The notes: generated by a model not told the origin, from the letters alone. A stretch of 64,000 bases of DNA from Lota lota (GCA_026745465.1 JACYXH010000473.1:3076191-3140190); one strand, 5' to 3'; shown: positions 1 through 12,895, counted from the stretch's first letter. Numbers and translations are program-made.

Positions 1-400
1 TCTGTGGTATTTGTGAGCATATACCTGCCATTGAGACATGAAGGGCATTGCAAAAGGTAGGCTGACAGAAGGGCAATCAGGACTTTGTATGAATAAAACC
101 TTGTGGCAACAGTGATTCAAACTGTTGGAGGATCTTTGGCATCAGCTATAGTTACTTGGGTGTGTCAAAGAAACAATTTGTAGAGAAATTGTTTTGCAAC
201 AGCGATTGTGTTCTTTATATATTATTGAATACATTCTCGAGTAAATTGGTATATTAATGAAATTAATTCTGAAATAATTGTTTTATTAATTTGATTAATC
301 AGTTGATTAACTAGCAGCTGCATATTTAATCCTAATGAATCTAAATTAATACAACATTTGAAGAGGTTTCAGTGTCAGTATTCCCTTATTTTGTAAAGTG
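1..400 (+). repeat. Tandem duplicate 1 of the PLA2G4C-like 5' region
   Basis: This segment is about 90% identical by eye to 2031-2400: the same 'gagacatgaagggcattgc' stretch, the same exon-like core around 110-170 and the same AT-rich tail with 'cagctgcatatttaatcc'. The core also aligns, more weakly, with the putative first exon at 3107-3184. The left end is cut by the window edge. No start-codon exon follows this copy. Confidence 0.7.
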
Positions 401-1159
401 CATGCAGGTGTCACGTTCGTATTGATGACTTTGGCTTGAGGAACAGCAGTGATAATGTGATTACTGTGTCAATATGGCGTGGTAAATAAATGTAGGCTAT
501 ATGGCCTACTACTGTATTATTACTGATAAACTGTACTATAGCCTCGGCACACAATTATTCACAATTATTGATGCTACTTATTTTTGTGCCAATAGTGTTT
601 GTCGACTGCAACTCTAAATAAACATGATGATCTTGTTCAGAAGTAAAGGCTATGATTATTGGACAAAAGCAAAAGTATATCAAAGGACTTCGTGGGAGGC
701 ACATCACCAGAAAAGAAGAATGCAGCGGAATTGTCCTCTGTGATGTGAACAAATTCAGAATCCCAATTCATGCAGATACCAGTTTATTTGTTGCATTTGA
801 TACATTTTGTTGATACATGTCATAATATTCTATCATAAAATCCAAAGTTTTACTGGTTGAAGGTAATGTAATCTCTTATAGTCTAGTCTAGGCAAACAAA
901 AATATTTAAATACAATCAATAGTTATTGTATGAATATATCTTGTACAGTGGTCACTTGATTTTAAATAAATTTGTTTTTGCTTAGTCTTTTAAATTGGCA
1001 TGATTAGAATTTCAAATGTGTGCTGATTTTATTAAATGATAAATGATATACTAAAATGCCCATAGTTTAAAATATGACAATCAAATACAGTGGGCATACA
1101 TTCTGCATTAGTGACAGAGCAAATACTGAAATTCCCTCATTCTTATGGAATAGATAGAA

Positions 1160-1300
1160 TAGATGGAAGGAAGCTCAGGTAAGGGGACTGAAGTGATTGC
1201 AGATGGGAGTGGCAGTATCTTTGAAAAAAGGGAAAAGTCTAAGGACATCTGGTTGACAGGTGGAGAATGGAAACTAAACAGAGAGTCAGACTTACATGTT
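1160..1300 (+). repeat. Interspersed repeat shared with the right arm of the foldback element
   Basis: The stretch 'gaagtgattgcagatgggag' onward aligns with 5260-5365 (same order: gtggcag.atct, gacatctgg, ggagaatgg or its equivalent, actaaa, cagagtcagactta/g). It appears to be a solitary arm of the 4791-5369 element. The reading frame inside it looks incidental. Confidence 0.55.
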
Positions 1301-1354
1301 TTTCAATACGCCATTAATGAGCAGGTGGGGGTCAGGTATCTTCCTCAGCGATGC

Positions 1355-1440
1355 CTACAGGTATAGGTAGAACGTTGGGGGTTTGAACCCACAACCTTTG
1401 GTCTGGGAGTCAAAAACCCTAACTAATCAAAGACGGTCAT
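1355..1440 (-). repeat. tRNA-derived SINE head fragment
   Basis: Read on the minus strand, this has a good RNA polymerase III B-box, GGGTTCAAACCCCC, preceded by a possible A-box (TTAGTTAGGG). The order and spacing suit the tRNA-like head of a SINE. No clover-leaf that would make it a functional tRNA could be drawn. Confidence 0.4.
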
Positions 1441-2030
1441 ATCAGGTCATAGCATGCACATGTCACAGCTGCCCATTGTCTGCAAATAGTAGTCATCCAG
1501 AATGTATTTACACTGTAGTAAGAGAAAGCAATCAAGTTCATCTTGGTTGATGATTGTGGTGGTTTTGGTGGGATAAACAGAAAAAGAGAGAAGAGAAACT
1601 ATTAAGAAAAGTTGGGAAGTGGAAGCAAGTGAGAATGGAGTTCCTGGAATTCGCTTCATCATAAAAATAGGATGTGGCTCCTCAGCCACATGTGGAAAAA
1701 AGAGAAGAGAAAGTAAGTATGGACTAAACACAGGATAAAGATTGTTGAAGAAAGACACAATGAGAACAAGATTACAGTTTACAAGTTTACAGAGCACATT
1801 AAGCCCATAGCAGAAGAAGCATACAGTATATACTGGTATTTGTCTGGTATATACCTAGTCAATGAATAACACTTGCATAACATGTAACATGTCAATGCAA
1901 CTTATGAATAAAAAGAGACAGTTGTTGTATACACAAAATACCAAACAAGACCTGGCCTAGCTAGAGTACAACCCAATTCAATGGCGTTATTAGTTGACAC
2001 ACTAATACAACTCAATTTACCCCACTCTGT

Positions 2031-2480
2031 GGTATGTGTGAGCAAATACCTGCCATTGAGACATGAAGGGCATTGCAAAAGGTAGGCTGACAGAAGGGCA
2101 ATCAGGGGTTTGTATGAATAAAACCTTGTGGCAGCAGTCATTCAAACTGTTGGAGGATCTTTGGCATCAGCTATAGTTACTTTGGTGTGTCAAATAAACA
2201 ATTAGTTTATATATTGTTTTGCAACAGCGATTGTGTTTTTTTTATATTATATATTACTTTTATATTACTCGAGAATACATTCTCGAGTACATTGGTAAAT
2301 TAATGAAATTAATTCTGAAATAATTGTTTTATTAATTTGATTAATCAGTTGGTTAACCAGCAGCTGCATATTTAATCCTAATGAATCTAAATTAATCCAT
2401 TTGAATTCTCAATCAAATGATATGCAGAAATCACTCTGCAAGACACAGTATTCCACATGGCACAAATCAGGTTGATTTTC
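2031..2480 (+). repeat. Tandem duplicate 2 of the PLA2G4C-like 5' region, with a second start-codon exon
   Basis: This is the second copy of the 5' module. Its exon-like core is at about 2125-2195, followed by an exon-like piece ending CACATGGCACAAATCAG before GTTGATTT (ATG at 2457, donor at 2471). That piece mirrors the real start exon, which ends at 3468. It encodes MAQI plus AG, in the same phase as MAQV plus AG of copy 3, so it could splice in frame to exon 3608. Confidence 0.6.
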
Positions 2481-3079
2481 TTTTTTTATACCAATGTATT
2501 AATTTCTAACGATTCATCCTCATTAAACCATCCTACCGCATTAATCGGCCAACTCCGAGGACACGTCACGGGCAATCAACACTGCTTCCATGAGCGAAGA
2601 AATCAAAGCAGAAACCAGAACCAATAAAAAAAGAATATTATTACGCAATCCACTTCCACAATCCACATTTGACAACAATTTGATATTACATTTTGTCGTT
2701 TTCTATCTATAGCACCCATAATAAGATATTCTACATAATGTTCTATTTCATCCCAAAAATCAATAGTTATTCAATTCCTTTTTTACATGATTGGTTGTTT
2801 TTTGTTTTATAGTTATAATAAATATTATAAAATAGTAGGCATACATAAAAATGTATGATCAGTATATATCAGTAACTGAGCAATATTGTAATCCCCTCTT
2901 AGTTTACTGTTTAGCTTGAGTTCTATAATCATTTAGCAATATATAGCATATATTGCTTGGCATTTCTAATGCCTAGTTCAACCCTTGAATAACACAGATT
3001 AACAAACACAGCTACCACGATTTTACCAAGGTAATAAAGAGCCTTCGATTGCATTAATTTCATCCCGTTCCGGAAGGGC

Positions 3080-3184
3080 AACTCCCTGCTCTGCCACATA
3101 TAAAACATGCAGGAGAAGTCATCTGATAACGTTGCAGTGAATCAGACCGGTGGAGGAGCATTAGGATCAGCAGGAGTTTCTTGG
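3080..3184 (+). other. Putative non-coding first exon of the PLA2G4C-like gene
   Basis: A stretch ending in TTCTTGG followed by the donor GTATGT at 3185 looks like a 5' exon. It would splice to an acceptor TTTTTAG near 3427, in front of the exon holding the start codon at 3455. It contains a small upstream reading frame starting at 3107 that ends at the TAA right after the junction (26 codons). The 5' limit is a guess. Degraded copies of the same stretch lie near 110-170 and 2125-2195. Confidence 0.45.
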
Positions 3185-3454
3185 GTATGTCAAATAAAAG
3201 GATATTTTTTATTAATATTTTGCAATAAACATAGTGTTCTTTTTTATTACATTGTTATCAAATATATGCCAACACAAGTTGGCATATGAAATACATTCAT
3301 TCCAAAAAATAAAAATAAAACTTCTTTATTTAATCTTTCAGTGGGCTTTCTGATTAGCGTTTATAAACAAGCAGTGGTACTTTAAGAAAGAGAGCAACTT
3401 CTTTAATTCTTTGTCCTTTATTTTTAGTAAACCCTCTGCAAAGCAGTTTTCCAG

Positions 3455-6400
3455 ATGGCACAAGTCAGGTTGATATGCATTTTTGTATGTTTGTAATTGT
3501 TAGCCCTGTGTTTCTTTTTACATGGCTTATCATTTTAGACTTTTGAATCCATTTCCTGTCTATAGGATTAATTAAGTATATATTATCTTGCAAATAATCT
3601 AAAACAGGATCGGGCATTCTCTCAGTGATGGGGAAAAAAACTACCTTTGTGGTAGAAAGCTTTCTGTTCAGAAATGTCTGGTGAAGAACAACATTCCTTG
3701 TACTTTGGTGAGTGTGATGCATAACTGACTTTAGTCTATACTGTCATGTGTGGAGCAACTCAGTGAGCATGCCATGTCTATGTAGAGTACGGTACCCAAC
3801 ATCGCTATACTTGGCTCTGGAGGGGGACAGAGAGCCACGGTTGGGATGCTGGGCTCACTATACCAGATGGGGGAGCAGGGGCTTCTGGACGCTGCCCTCT
3901 ACATGAGTGGTGTCTCTGGATCAACATGGTAGGTCATGACACCCGATTCTATGGAAAACAAGCAGTACTTATTTTTTTCTACCAACAGCAACAAAAAAAT
4001 GAATCCTCTCATCCTATTAAAATGAAATTCAACCAGTTGAACATACACATAAATGTAAGTACCTTTTGCATTATGACATTTTTTTCCTATTTTAAGATAA
4101 CCAAATTAGGTATCTATAGTCTAAAACAGGCACACTAACATATTTGTGTAGGTCAAAATACAGTATATATATTTTTTTTCAATTATTACAAAAAGCCCAA
4201 ATAATGAATATTTGCCCTTGTAGTGCTAAAAGTGGCCATCTCGATTTTCATGTGAATTAATTTCTGTCATTATCCATCGCCGTTAGAGGTAATACAATGG
4301 TGACTGAGCCTATGGCCCACTGATGAAAGCCCGTGCATTTGCAGTATTTGGAGTGTTACGACTGGGTGTCGGTTGCGACGACACTGTTGGGATCTATAGG
4401 AAAAATTACCCCCCAAAAGTGCCACCAAAGAGAACGAAACTGACATCTTGGAGATTACCACTTTAACTACAACATACATAGAAAAAACACAAGATATATA
4501 AAAATAGCCTCTGTAAATTCCAAGCTATTCATTAAGGTAGCTGTGTGTGCCTGTACCTATACCAAATGGTCCAGTGTGTGCAAAATATGTAATTTTGAAT
4601 ATATGGCTTTTGTGTAAATGTTTTTTGCTTTGTGTAAGTTAGCGGGGGTATTTAATCGTCAAACTTATATATTTATGATGATGATTATTATTGACCATTG
4701 TTTTGTACATTTTATGAAACACGGGTTATGATAGAAGCAAATTATCAGAACATCTCAAAATGAACATATGTCATGAAAATCCTGTTTTTCCTGTCAGTCT
4801 TGCTCTGTCCTTTAGTTGCCATTCTCCACCTGCCCACCAGATGTCCTCAGACATTTCCCCTTCCAATACAGATCCTGCCACTCCGATCTGCAATCACTTA
4901 ATTCCCCTCACCAGAGCTACCTTGTCCATCTTCCCACCTGCAGCTCATTCCCCGTGAGTCTCTCCCCATATATACCCTTAAGTTAAGTTCTCTTGTTGGA
5001 TCAATCTGTCATGAACATGCTAGTAGAGTAACACAAGGGCTAGGACCCTAATGCAGACATGAACTCAGAGAAAGATTGACTAAAGACAACTCAAATTCAA
5101 CACAAAGTTCCACGAACTGGAACAGAAAAGATAAACAAGTTGAAAACTAGACTGACAAAGGAACATGATGACTAACGATCCAACAAGGCAACAAAGGAGC
5201 ATAATATGTATAAATGGGAAGAGACTGATGAGGGAATGAGGTTGAAGTTCAGGTGTGGGCAATGAAGTGATTGCTGATGGCTGATGGGAGTGGCAGGATC
5301 TGTATAGCAAGGGGAAGAGGGACGACATCTGGTGGAGACTGGCAACTAAAGGACAGAGTCAGACTGACACTTCTGGGTAATGTACTTAAGCATGCTGTAG
5401 GTAAGATTCAAGATATATAATTTTGGTAACTTGTTAAAAAAAGTCAGCAATAGTTAACTTATCTGTGATATCTGTTCTGATTAACTGCATCTGCCTCTGT
5501 ATGAGACAATTTCCATTTTGAGACTGCTGCCGGCTAGTTTGTGACCAATGAGGGCATCTCTTCTCTGATATCTTGCTCTATTCTCTGCTTTCTCTCTCTA
5601 TGCAACTCTCTACTCTTACCTACAGCAGCTTTAAATGTACTTTTCATATAAGTATTCTGCTTCCTTACAGGTGCATGGCTTCTATTTATGAGAGGCATAA
5701 TTGGTCATCAGACATGGAGCAGATAAAGATCGTTGCTGAAAGACTTGGGCATGAAAGAGTCAGCTTAAAGGACAGAGTTTACCATCTAGTAAAATATTAT
5801 CGAGAAAATAACAATTTCTCACTGACGGATGCCTGGGCTGCACTGGTAGTGCCTCTGTTTGTCAAGAAAGTAGGAAAACAATAATCTGAGTATAATTCAG
5901 AAGTATATTTCTATAAGATATTTCTATCTTAAGACATTGCACATATTTCTCCTCAGATAGATCCATCTACCCTTTCAAACTACCAAACGTGCCATGACAA
6001 AGATCCATATCCCATCTTTACAGTCATCAACCAGGACTGCAAATACAGAAATTTGCTACGTGGTAACTGTCAAATATCAGTGTGGTCAATACATTTCTAT
6101 TTGGCAGTTGGTTACGGAAATTCCCAGTAATGGATGTTGAGTATATCACATGGGTTCCCAATAGCAGACAAAATGTCAATATTTATCTGTAATTATGCAT
6201 GTATTTGATCAATTAATGAAGTTATTATCTAAGCTTAAGAGCAGTAACATCACTGTTTGATAATTATTGTTGAACACTTGATTCAATAAACATAATAGTT
6301 GACTTGGTTCCTAACGTGTTTGACTGTACAGAAAGCTTCTTTGAGCTAACCCCCCATGAGGCCGGGTACACTCTAGCTGGAGCCTTTGTGGAAACCTCCA

Positions 6401-9400
6401 GTTTTGGAAGTATCTTTAACAATGGCGTTCTGAAAAAGAAAGAACCTGAAATGGACATGACATATCTTCAAGGTATGTGAAGAGAAACTAGAAACTGCCA
6501 TTGGTACCTGTTTTAACTTTTGTTATTTTAACAGTCTGCCTTTTCTTAGGTCTTTGTGGAAGTGCTCCTGCTGACAATGAAGTCCTTCTGAAGATATTGA
6601 AGGAATGGCTTGAAGGTATGCCTTAAGTATAGCACACATATCAGCGTTAGCTAGCATGCTGTTTGTTACATGTTATTGGTATGTACTAAAATATGTTGTC
6701 TTTAGAGGGGGAAGCCATGAAGGCAGTAAAGAACCACAAGGATATTCGTATTCTTCATACTTTGGTAGACCTTCATCTCTGCCAGTGCACCGACGGTGAC
6801 TGTACTCCTCTGCTTCTGACCGCAAATGAACTGCTTAAAGGTGACATTTAAATACAAATCAATACAATCATTGTTTTGCTGATATTGGTAAACTAGGGTT
6901 GTTCATGTGAATCTGGGTTTTCACTGTTTTCTATTGTATACAGGAAAGATGGGTTTGGATGGCCGTGTGATGCAAGTCAACATTGATGTGAAGAACAGCA
7001 CAGACCAAAAAGAACAGATTCAAACACTCACTTCAGATATTTGCCAGTCCTTTTTTGATTGGATCAAGGACTGGGACAGTTCCTCTGTTTCAGAGGAATT
7101 GCTTGTTTTTGTGAAGACCTTTGAAAAAGTAACTGAGAAGCCACCAGATAAACCAGTTGACGGTAATCTATCCATCAATGCCTATAATGAACCTTTGAAG
7201 ACGTTGATCGACCGTGTCAAAAGTAAGTGTTACTTATTTTTCTTATTCTTCATCTATTAATACTATAATTTGTTTATTTATGTATCCGGGACCATGCACA
7301 ATACCAGAATTAGCTTCAGGCTATTTTTCATCTGTGGTCCCTGGGCAGAGATGCAATAATATAAGATACAAATACGATGTGTCGCGATGTACAAGCCCTA
7401 TAGGTATTTAAAACAGGTATGAGATGTGTAGTTTGATTTACGTGCGATACGAGTTCCATCTTTGTATTGCTTTGATGGAGTCCTTCTGAAATGACCGTCT
7501 CCTCTCACTGACGCTCTGGTTTTTCTTAGTTCTTTCTCTGTGCGAGATCAGACATTTTTAAGGGAGGTTGGGCAAGATCATTTTTCCTTTAAACAGGAGA
7601 GAATGTGACGTTTATAAAATTATCAATTTGATTTTTGTATAATACTCCAGTGTTGATAGTCCCTCTAATTCTTATCAAGGGTTTTGAATTATTGTTAATA
7701 AAGGGTACACATTAATATACAGTATATAATGTTATATATATATATACAGTGTTGATGTTGACCTTTCTTTAGGAGAGGCGGTGGCGTTGCAGAGCCATGA
7801 TGGGCCGAGGTTAATTCTCCAAGCGTTAGAACTGAACAACTGCATCCTCAGAGGAGGGGACTGGACTCATGTGGTGGATGAGCTGAATGCCCTTCTCACA
7901 GGTACTGTCTGCAAGTGACTTACCCTTAGAACTTACTCATATTTTTAGTGTTAAGAAAAAGTAAATGTGAAGCATCTAAGTACAATTAGTGAGCCATAGA
8001 TGCCTGAGTCTCATCCACATAAGCATTTGGTCACGAGATCGATCAAATTTTTAGTTGTATGAAAACTTGTCTATTATATTAAATTTTGCAATCCAAGCAA
8101 ATGCATGATGTAAATATTTGTTACGTTAGTACGATTCTCATATTCTTCAATGAATGCTATAGGGAAGAAGACCGTGAGCGGTAGAGATTTGAGGATCAAC
8201 AAAGATGAGTGGGTCGCAGCAGATCTAAAGTCCAGGAAGAAATTTGCACTTGGACTCACATTTGACATTTGCAAATCGTTCTTCAGTTGGTTTCAAGACT
8301 TGAAGAATGGTACAATCTACTTTTTGCAGTAATCTTTATTTGTATGCCTCATTGAAACAGATCCGCTGAATTGCAGTTAATAATTTCAATATTAAATTGC
8401 TTTGTTTTTCAAAGCGTTCTGGGATTTCATCGTCAGGCAAATATTGGCAGTTGTCAAAGAGTTGCTGGATTTATTATGGATTTGGGGAACCAATTATAAT
8501 TACCTCCAAAACATGAAAGGTAGGCCTTTGGATTTTATGCTGTTCTCTGAAATCAATGCACAGGAAACTGTATTTTCATTCACTGTTGACTAAAGCTTTC
8601 TTATTTATTTTAGATATGGTTTGACATATTTCCTGTTATGCCCTGTGTTAAGCTCCAGGTGTTAGCCAAATGCTTCTGAAGAGTGAAACCAGTCACTTTG
8701 AGGATGCCGGTTTGCTGGTCAACTCTCCCTACATGAGTGCACTAAGAGCTGAAAGAGAAATAGATCTGATCATCTCCTTTGACTTCAGTGATGGAAATCC
8801 AATGGAGGTGAGACCTCTACACCTGAAGAACAACATCCCTTGAAAATAATAGCAGACGGGATGGATAAGATAAAGAAACTCAAAGCAATATTTCCCCAAT
8901 TTGCTTAAACTCAACACATGCAAAAAGGTGTTACTCTGATTGCAACATTTTGTAATATATAATCTATGCATATCATAATTAAGGACAGTCAGTTTTTAAC
9001 CTGCTCAATGCAAGTAAATCAAAAGGAGGGACACACCATTTAGGCAATTCACTTTTCATGTGTATGGTGGTGAGGAAGTGAAATATTGGTTTAACAGACA
9101 ACCTCGCCATGTAAAGATTAGATCAGTGGGTAACAAATTATAGTGCTTGGAAGGTTGCAACCTACTGCATTTGTTTTCTGTTGAATTATTAAAGCAGGAC
9201 ATTCAAGAAGAAATATTAACAAATATTATGGTTTAATGCTGTAATACAGCCATATCAAAATATTTGTTTCTTACAGATCAAATGGCTTGCTCTCATGTCA
9301 AGTTGTATTTGATGTATTTATTAATTGTATGTCCTTCATTTCAGACTGTGACCGAAACAGCTTAAACAGTGTAAGGATTTGGGCATCTCTTTCCAGCGAT

Positions 9401-9746
9401 CAATGTCACAGAAAGTGACATTGCCTCACCAAAGAGTTTCTATGTGTTCAAGGGTGTGAAGAAGCCCCCACTGTAATCCACATGCCCTTATTCAACATTG
9501 AAAACTGTGGTAGGTTATAATAAAGTATACACACTAAACATATTGAACACAGGGTGTACAATTCACGAAGTCAAATGTCTGTGTTCAGGGAGCAACCTGG
9601 AGAATTACAGACAGAAGTATAGCACATTCCAGGGACCTTACAGCCCAGACATGATCGAGGAGCTGACGACGAAGGCCGCTAAAAACGTCGAAAACAACAA
9701 GGATAACCTGTTGAGAGAGATTGAGTCCATTGTCAAGCAGAAGTGA
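3455..9746 (+). CDS. Cytosolic phospholipase A2 gamma-like (PLA2G4C-like), 15 coding exons, one exon frame-broken
   Basis: This is a group IVC-type cytosolic phospholipase A2, a Ser/Asp-dyad lipase that releases fatty acid from membrane phospholipids. Coding exons by splice signals: 3455-3468, 3608-3707, 3786-3928, 5671-5869, 5957-6062, 6332-6472, 6550-6615, 6706-6840, 6944-7222, 7773-7901, 8163-8309, 8415-8519, 8659-8807, 9345-9509, 9589-9746. The start [16 protein letters not shown] is formed by joining the first two exons. Visible motifs are the glycine-rich GSGGG loop, the nucleophile elbow SGVSGSTW near 3900-3928, the catalytic-Asp segment [10 protein letters not shown] (8700-8728) and SFDFSDGNP. 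The expected product is about 678 aa, longer than human PLA2G4C (about 540), because of an extra middle region encoded by 6706-8519. No C2 domain is seen, as expected for the gamma type. Exon 9345-9509 contains three single-base indels with stops (see findings), so the locus is either a recent pseudogene or carries sequence errors. All other exons are in frame. Confidence 0.85.
4791..5369. mobile_element. Foldback (long inverted repeat) non-autonomous element in a PLA2G4C-like intron
   Basis: The left arm, about 4791-5003, is the reverse complement of the right arm, about 5177-5369, with scattered mismatches and small gaps. For example 'ctgtcagtct' at 4791 pairs with 'agactgaca' near 5361, and 'ttgttggatca' near 4993 pairs with 'gatccaacaa' at 5178. 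The central spacer is about 170 bp and encodes nothing recognisable. It lies in the long intron 3929-5670. It may be a foldback or MITE-like element. No clear target-site duplication was identified. Confidence 0.65.
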
Positions 9747-11037
9747 CCCACTTCCGTGTGGAAAAGCACCAATGCTTTTGTTGTTTACTCTAATTACTTC
9801 AATTGTTTTTCTGGAAATTGAAATGTAATGAAATACAATATGCATTAATCCTTATAATCAATATATTAATTTGGTAACGAATCATAAACATAACATACAT
9901 AATATGATTGAAATAAGAGTTGTTGTGATTTCATTTTCTGTGATCTGCCATTTTATTTTCAGTGCTTAAAATGTATTTTGTTTATCTATCGCCAACAAAG
10001 ACAAGACCAAACATTGATCACTATAACTGAATTAGAAAATATTGGGTCTGCACGCCAGTCTTCCCACAATCCCTTGTACCACGCAATATCGTGTCCAATA
10101 AAAAGTGAATGGGAGGCATTGCCAAACGCGAGAACACACGTTTGGTGGGGCCGGGCAGGGTATCTGCCATTTGACGTGCCACCTCCAACAGTTGCTGTAA
10201 TTGTATTCGATTTCATGACATTTGTAATATGCAGCATAGTCCAATTAACTGATTAAAGGGCAATTATCAATCTTACTTGATACAATTATTGTTTAGGCCA
10301 CCTTTAGGCGTTTAGGACTTATCATTTATAATCAAATTATGAATCCTATAAAACGTGGGATAAATCCCATGTTTTGTTCAACTACATACATGTTTCTTCA
10401 CACGCAATGATGATGAATGAGGGCCCTGGAAACTATAAAAGGCCCCCATAGGTCCTTGTTATCCTCTTTAGGAACAAGGATCTCAAAAATGACATTGTAA
10501 AGCAGGCAACCAATGAATACATTTAAGAACTGGTGAGATGTGGGCTCTCCTGGTCATGGTTAATATGGGCTGCATAATTTGGACACGCTGTTTACTCAGG
10601 GCTAGGCCTATAGAGCAGAGAGGAGCTGTTTTAGTTATATCGCTGATGTTTCAAAGCTTAAGTCGGGGTCTAAAAGCATCTATATATTTTTTGTCCTAGG
10701 GCTTGATGTAGGCCTTCCCATCTATTAGGGAAAAGTGCGATACTGCCTCTTACTGGTAATACTGAGTTATAGCATATCAAAGATAAGCATTAATTTAGTA
10801 CTATAAGCATATTTTTGTTGTTCATCGAAAAACGAATATGACGATAGGAAGAGCTGCCAGATGTATTCCCTTAAGCCATGTGGTGACTTGGCATATCTTG
10901 TGGGAGAACCAGTTGCTTTTATGACAAGTCATACTTTAGGAAGCAAGCACACCAATATCTATGTCTTCAATATAGTCAGTAGTACAATACACCCATGGGA
11001 GGGCCCGGAGCGCAAGGCAGATGCAAAGGATTATTTG
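9747..11037. other. Intergenic stretch, no gene recognised
   Basis: This lies downstream of the phospholipase stop codon. An AATAAA occurs at about 10098 but is too distant to assign firmly. Overlapping short open frames on both strands near 9980-10250 look incidental. The rest is AT-rich and shows no convincing exon or repeat. A run of about 14 G lies at 11066-11079, just beyond it. Confidence 0.5.
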
Positions 11038-11116
11038 AATTTATTCATACAAGATAGTCTCATGGGGGGGGGGGGGGGGTAAGCACTTCGTTTCAAGCAA
11101 GACCTGATTCATAGCA

Positions 11117-12855
11117 TCACCCATTTACAAACAACAGAAAACAACACAGAATAAACTGGCAAATATAACAATGACTTTTACAATCAACCGGGCATCGGTT
11201 AGAATAAACGGGTGAGACCTCTGCAGCAGAACATCTACAAATACACGGCTCTTCTTTCCTTTGTGCTTTGACCATCATGGACTCAGAACTTAGACACATG
11301 CTCTTCGGGCAACCAATGTATTCCCATTTTTAGTACCATATAATGTACATTAATGGAAACGTGTGGTTAGTATACTTTATTTGATTATTGTACTGTAGAT
11401 ATACCTTTTTCTAACTATATACCAGACTGCATGTTTCTAGAAACCAAAACTCAATACATGAATAACATAGGCCTACATATAAATGAGCCCATTTAGATTA
11501 GCTCTTCCCGTTGTTTTGGAAAAGCTGGGAGGATAAAAAGAAGAGACTAAATAATAAAAGAAACCACTTTAAAACCAACACCAAATAAATATCAATACTA
11601 AACCACCAATGGCAATGAATGGCGTTTTGATATTAAAAGGAAAAAAGTATCCCCATATCATATGGTGGAAATAAAAAAAGCACACAAAACAACTAACACC
11701 ACAAACCATACTGTCCTTCAAGCAACGGCCGCAGGGGCAGTGGCCTCAGGCATACATAATTTCCTATAGCAAAAAGCAGCTTAGTTATGTTCATAAACCA
11801 ACAATAGTGTATTAATATTTGGATGGATGGAAACCTATTTGTTATTGTACTTACGCTCCAATGGAATCCTTCTTTATGAATGCACAAATTTTGCTGGGCT
11901 GCACTTTGACTTGCTTTAGAGAAGCAATTTGCTCTGCCCACGCTGCACTCACTTTGGACAGGTTATCTAGTTATGGATAGAGGTTTAACATAGGCTTACA
12001 TGTGTAATGGTTAGAGGTTTAACATAGGCTTACATTTCTAATGGTTAGAGGTTTAACATAGGCTTACATGTGTAATGGTTAGAGGTTTAACATAGGCTTA
12101 CATGTGTTATGGATAGAGGTTTAACATTAGGCCCACATGTGTTATGGATAGAGGTTTAACATTAGGTCTACATGTGTTATGGATAGAGGTTCAACATTAG
12201 GCCCTCCTGTGTCTTATACATCATCCACACAATGGTACTGTCAGTGAACAAAGAATGTAGGTTACCTTTAGCGTCTGCTTCCTCCTTCTCTGTGTCTGCC
12301 AGCTCTTGGTTCTTTTTTTTCTAACATAAATAAAAAAACAAGCAGTCACACAAGGTATTCACAGCCCACGCACCGCCTATCCCATCGGCCACCCTTTTCA
12401 AGCGAATCACGGGTGTAGTCATTACTCATTACTGCCATGTCTCACAATATGTTTGGTCGAGGTCAGACTCAAACCGGCAACCCAATGTCCATGTGGCCGA
12501 CGCTATACCACTACACTACATGGACATATTTATTGCCAGGGGCAAATTACACTGTATTTTGAGAAGAAGTCTTCCATACATGGCAGATATAGTGAGCTTG
12601 GTAGGTATGGTAAAATGACATTTGTATGCCTTATAAACGGGTTTACCGGAAGTAAACATATCAAAATAATCGAAAGCATACAGTGTCAAAATCCACCTTC
12701 AAAACAGAGTTTTGAGAAATGATGTGTGTACCCTTTTAAGGCCCAGCCTGCGGTGGAGAGAGGCCTTGGTTTGGGTAGGTGAACGTCAAACCAATGCATC
12801 CAATTATATTATTAAAAAAATTTATTTTGAAATACATACACACACACACACACAC

Positions 12856-12895
<40 letters not shown>

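Noticed and set aside
3107..3184. MQEKSSD... frame considered as the phospholipase N-terminus
   Set aside because: Joined to the next exon it hits TAA at once. The ATG at 3455 gives the correct phase and a family-like start, so this is treated as 5' UTR with an upstream frame.
9978..10256. Overlapping open frames on both strands
   Set aside because: There are no splice signals, no motif and no conservation cue. The frames are short and overlapping, as expected by chance.
11967..12215. Regular repeats considered as a CRISPR-like array
   Set aside because: Units are contiguous with no unique spacers, and the host is a vertebrate: it is a minisatellite.
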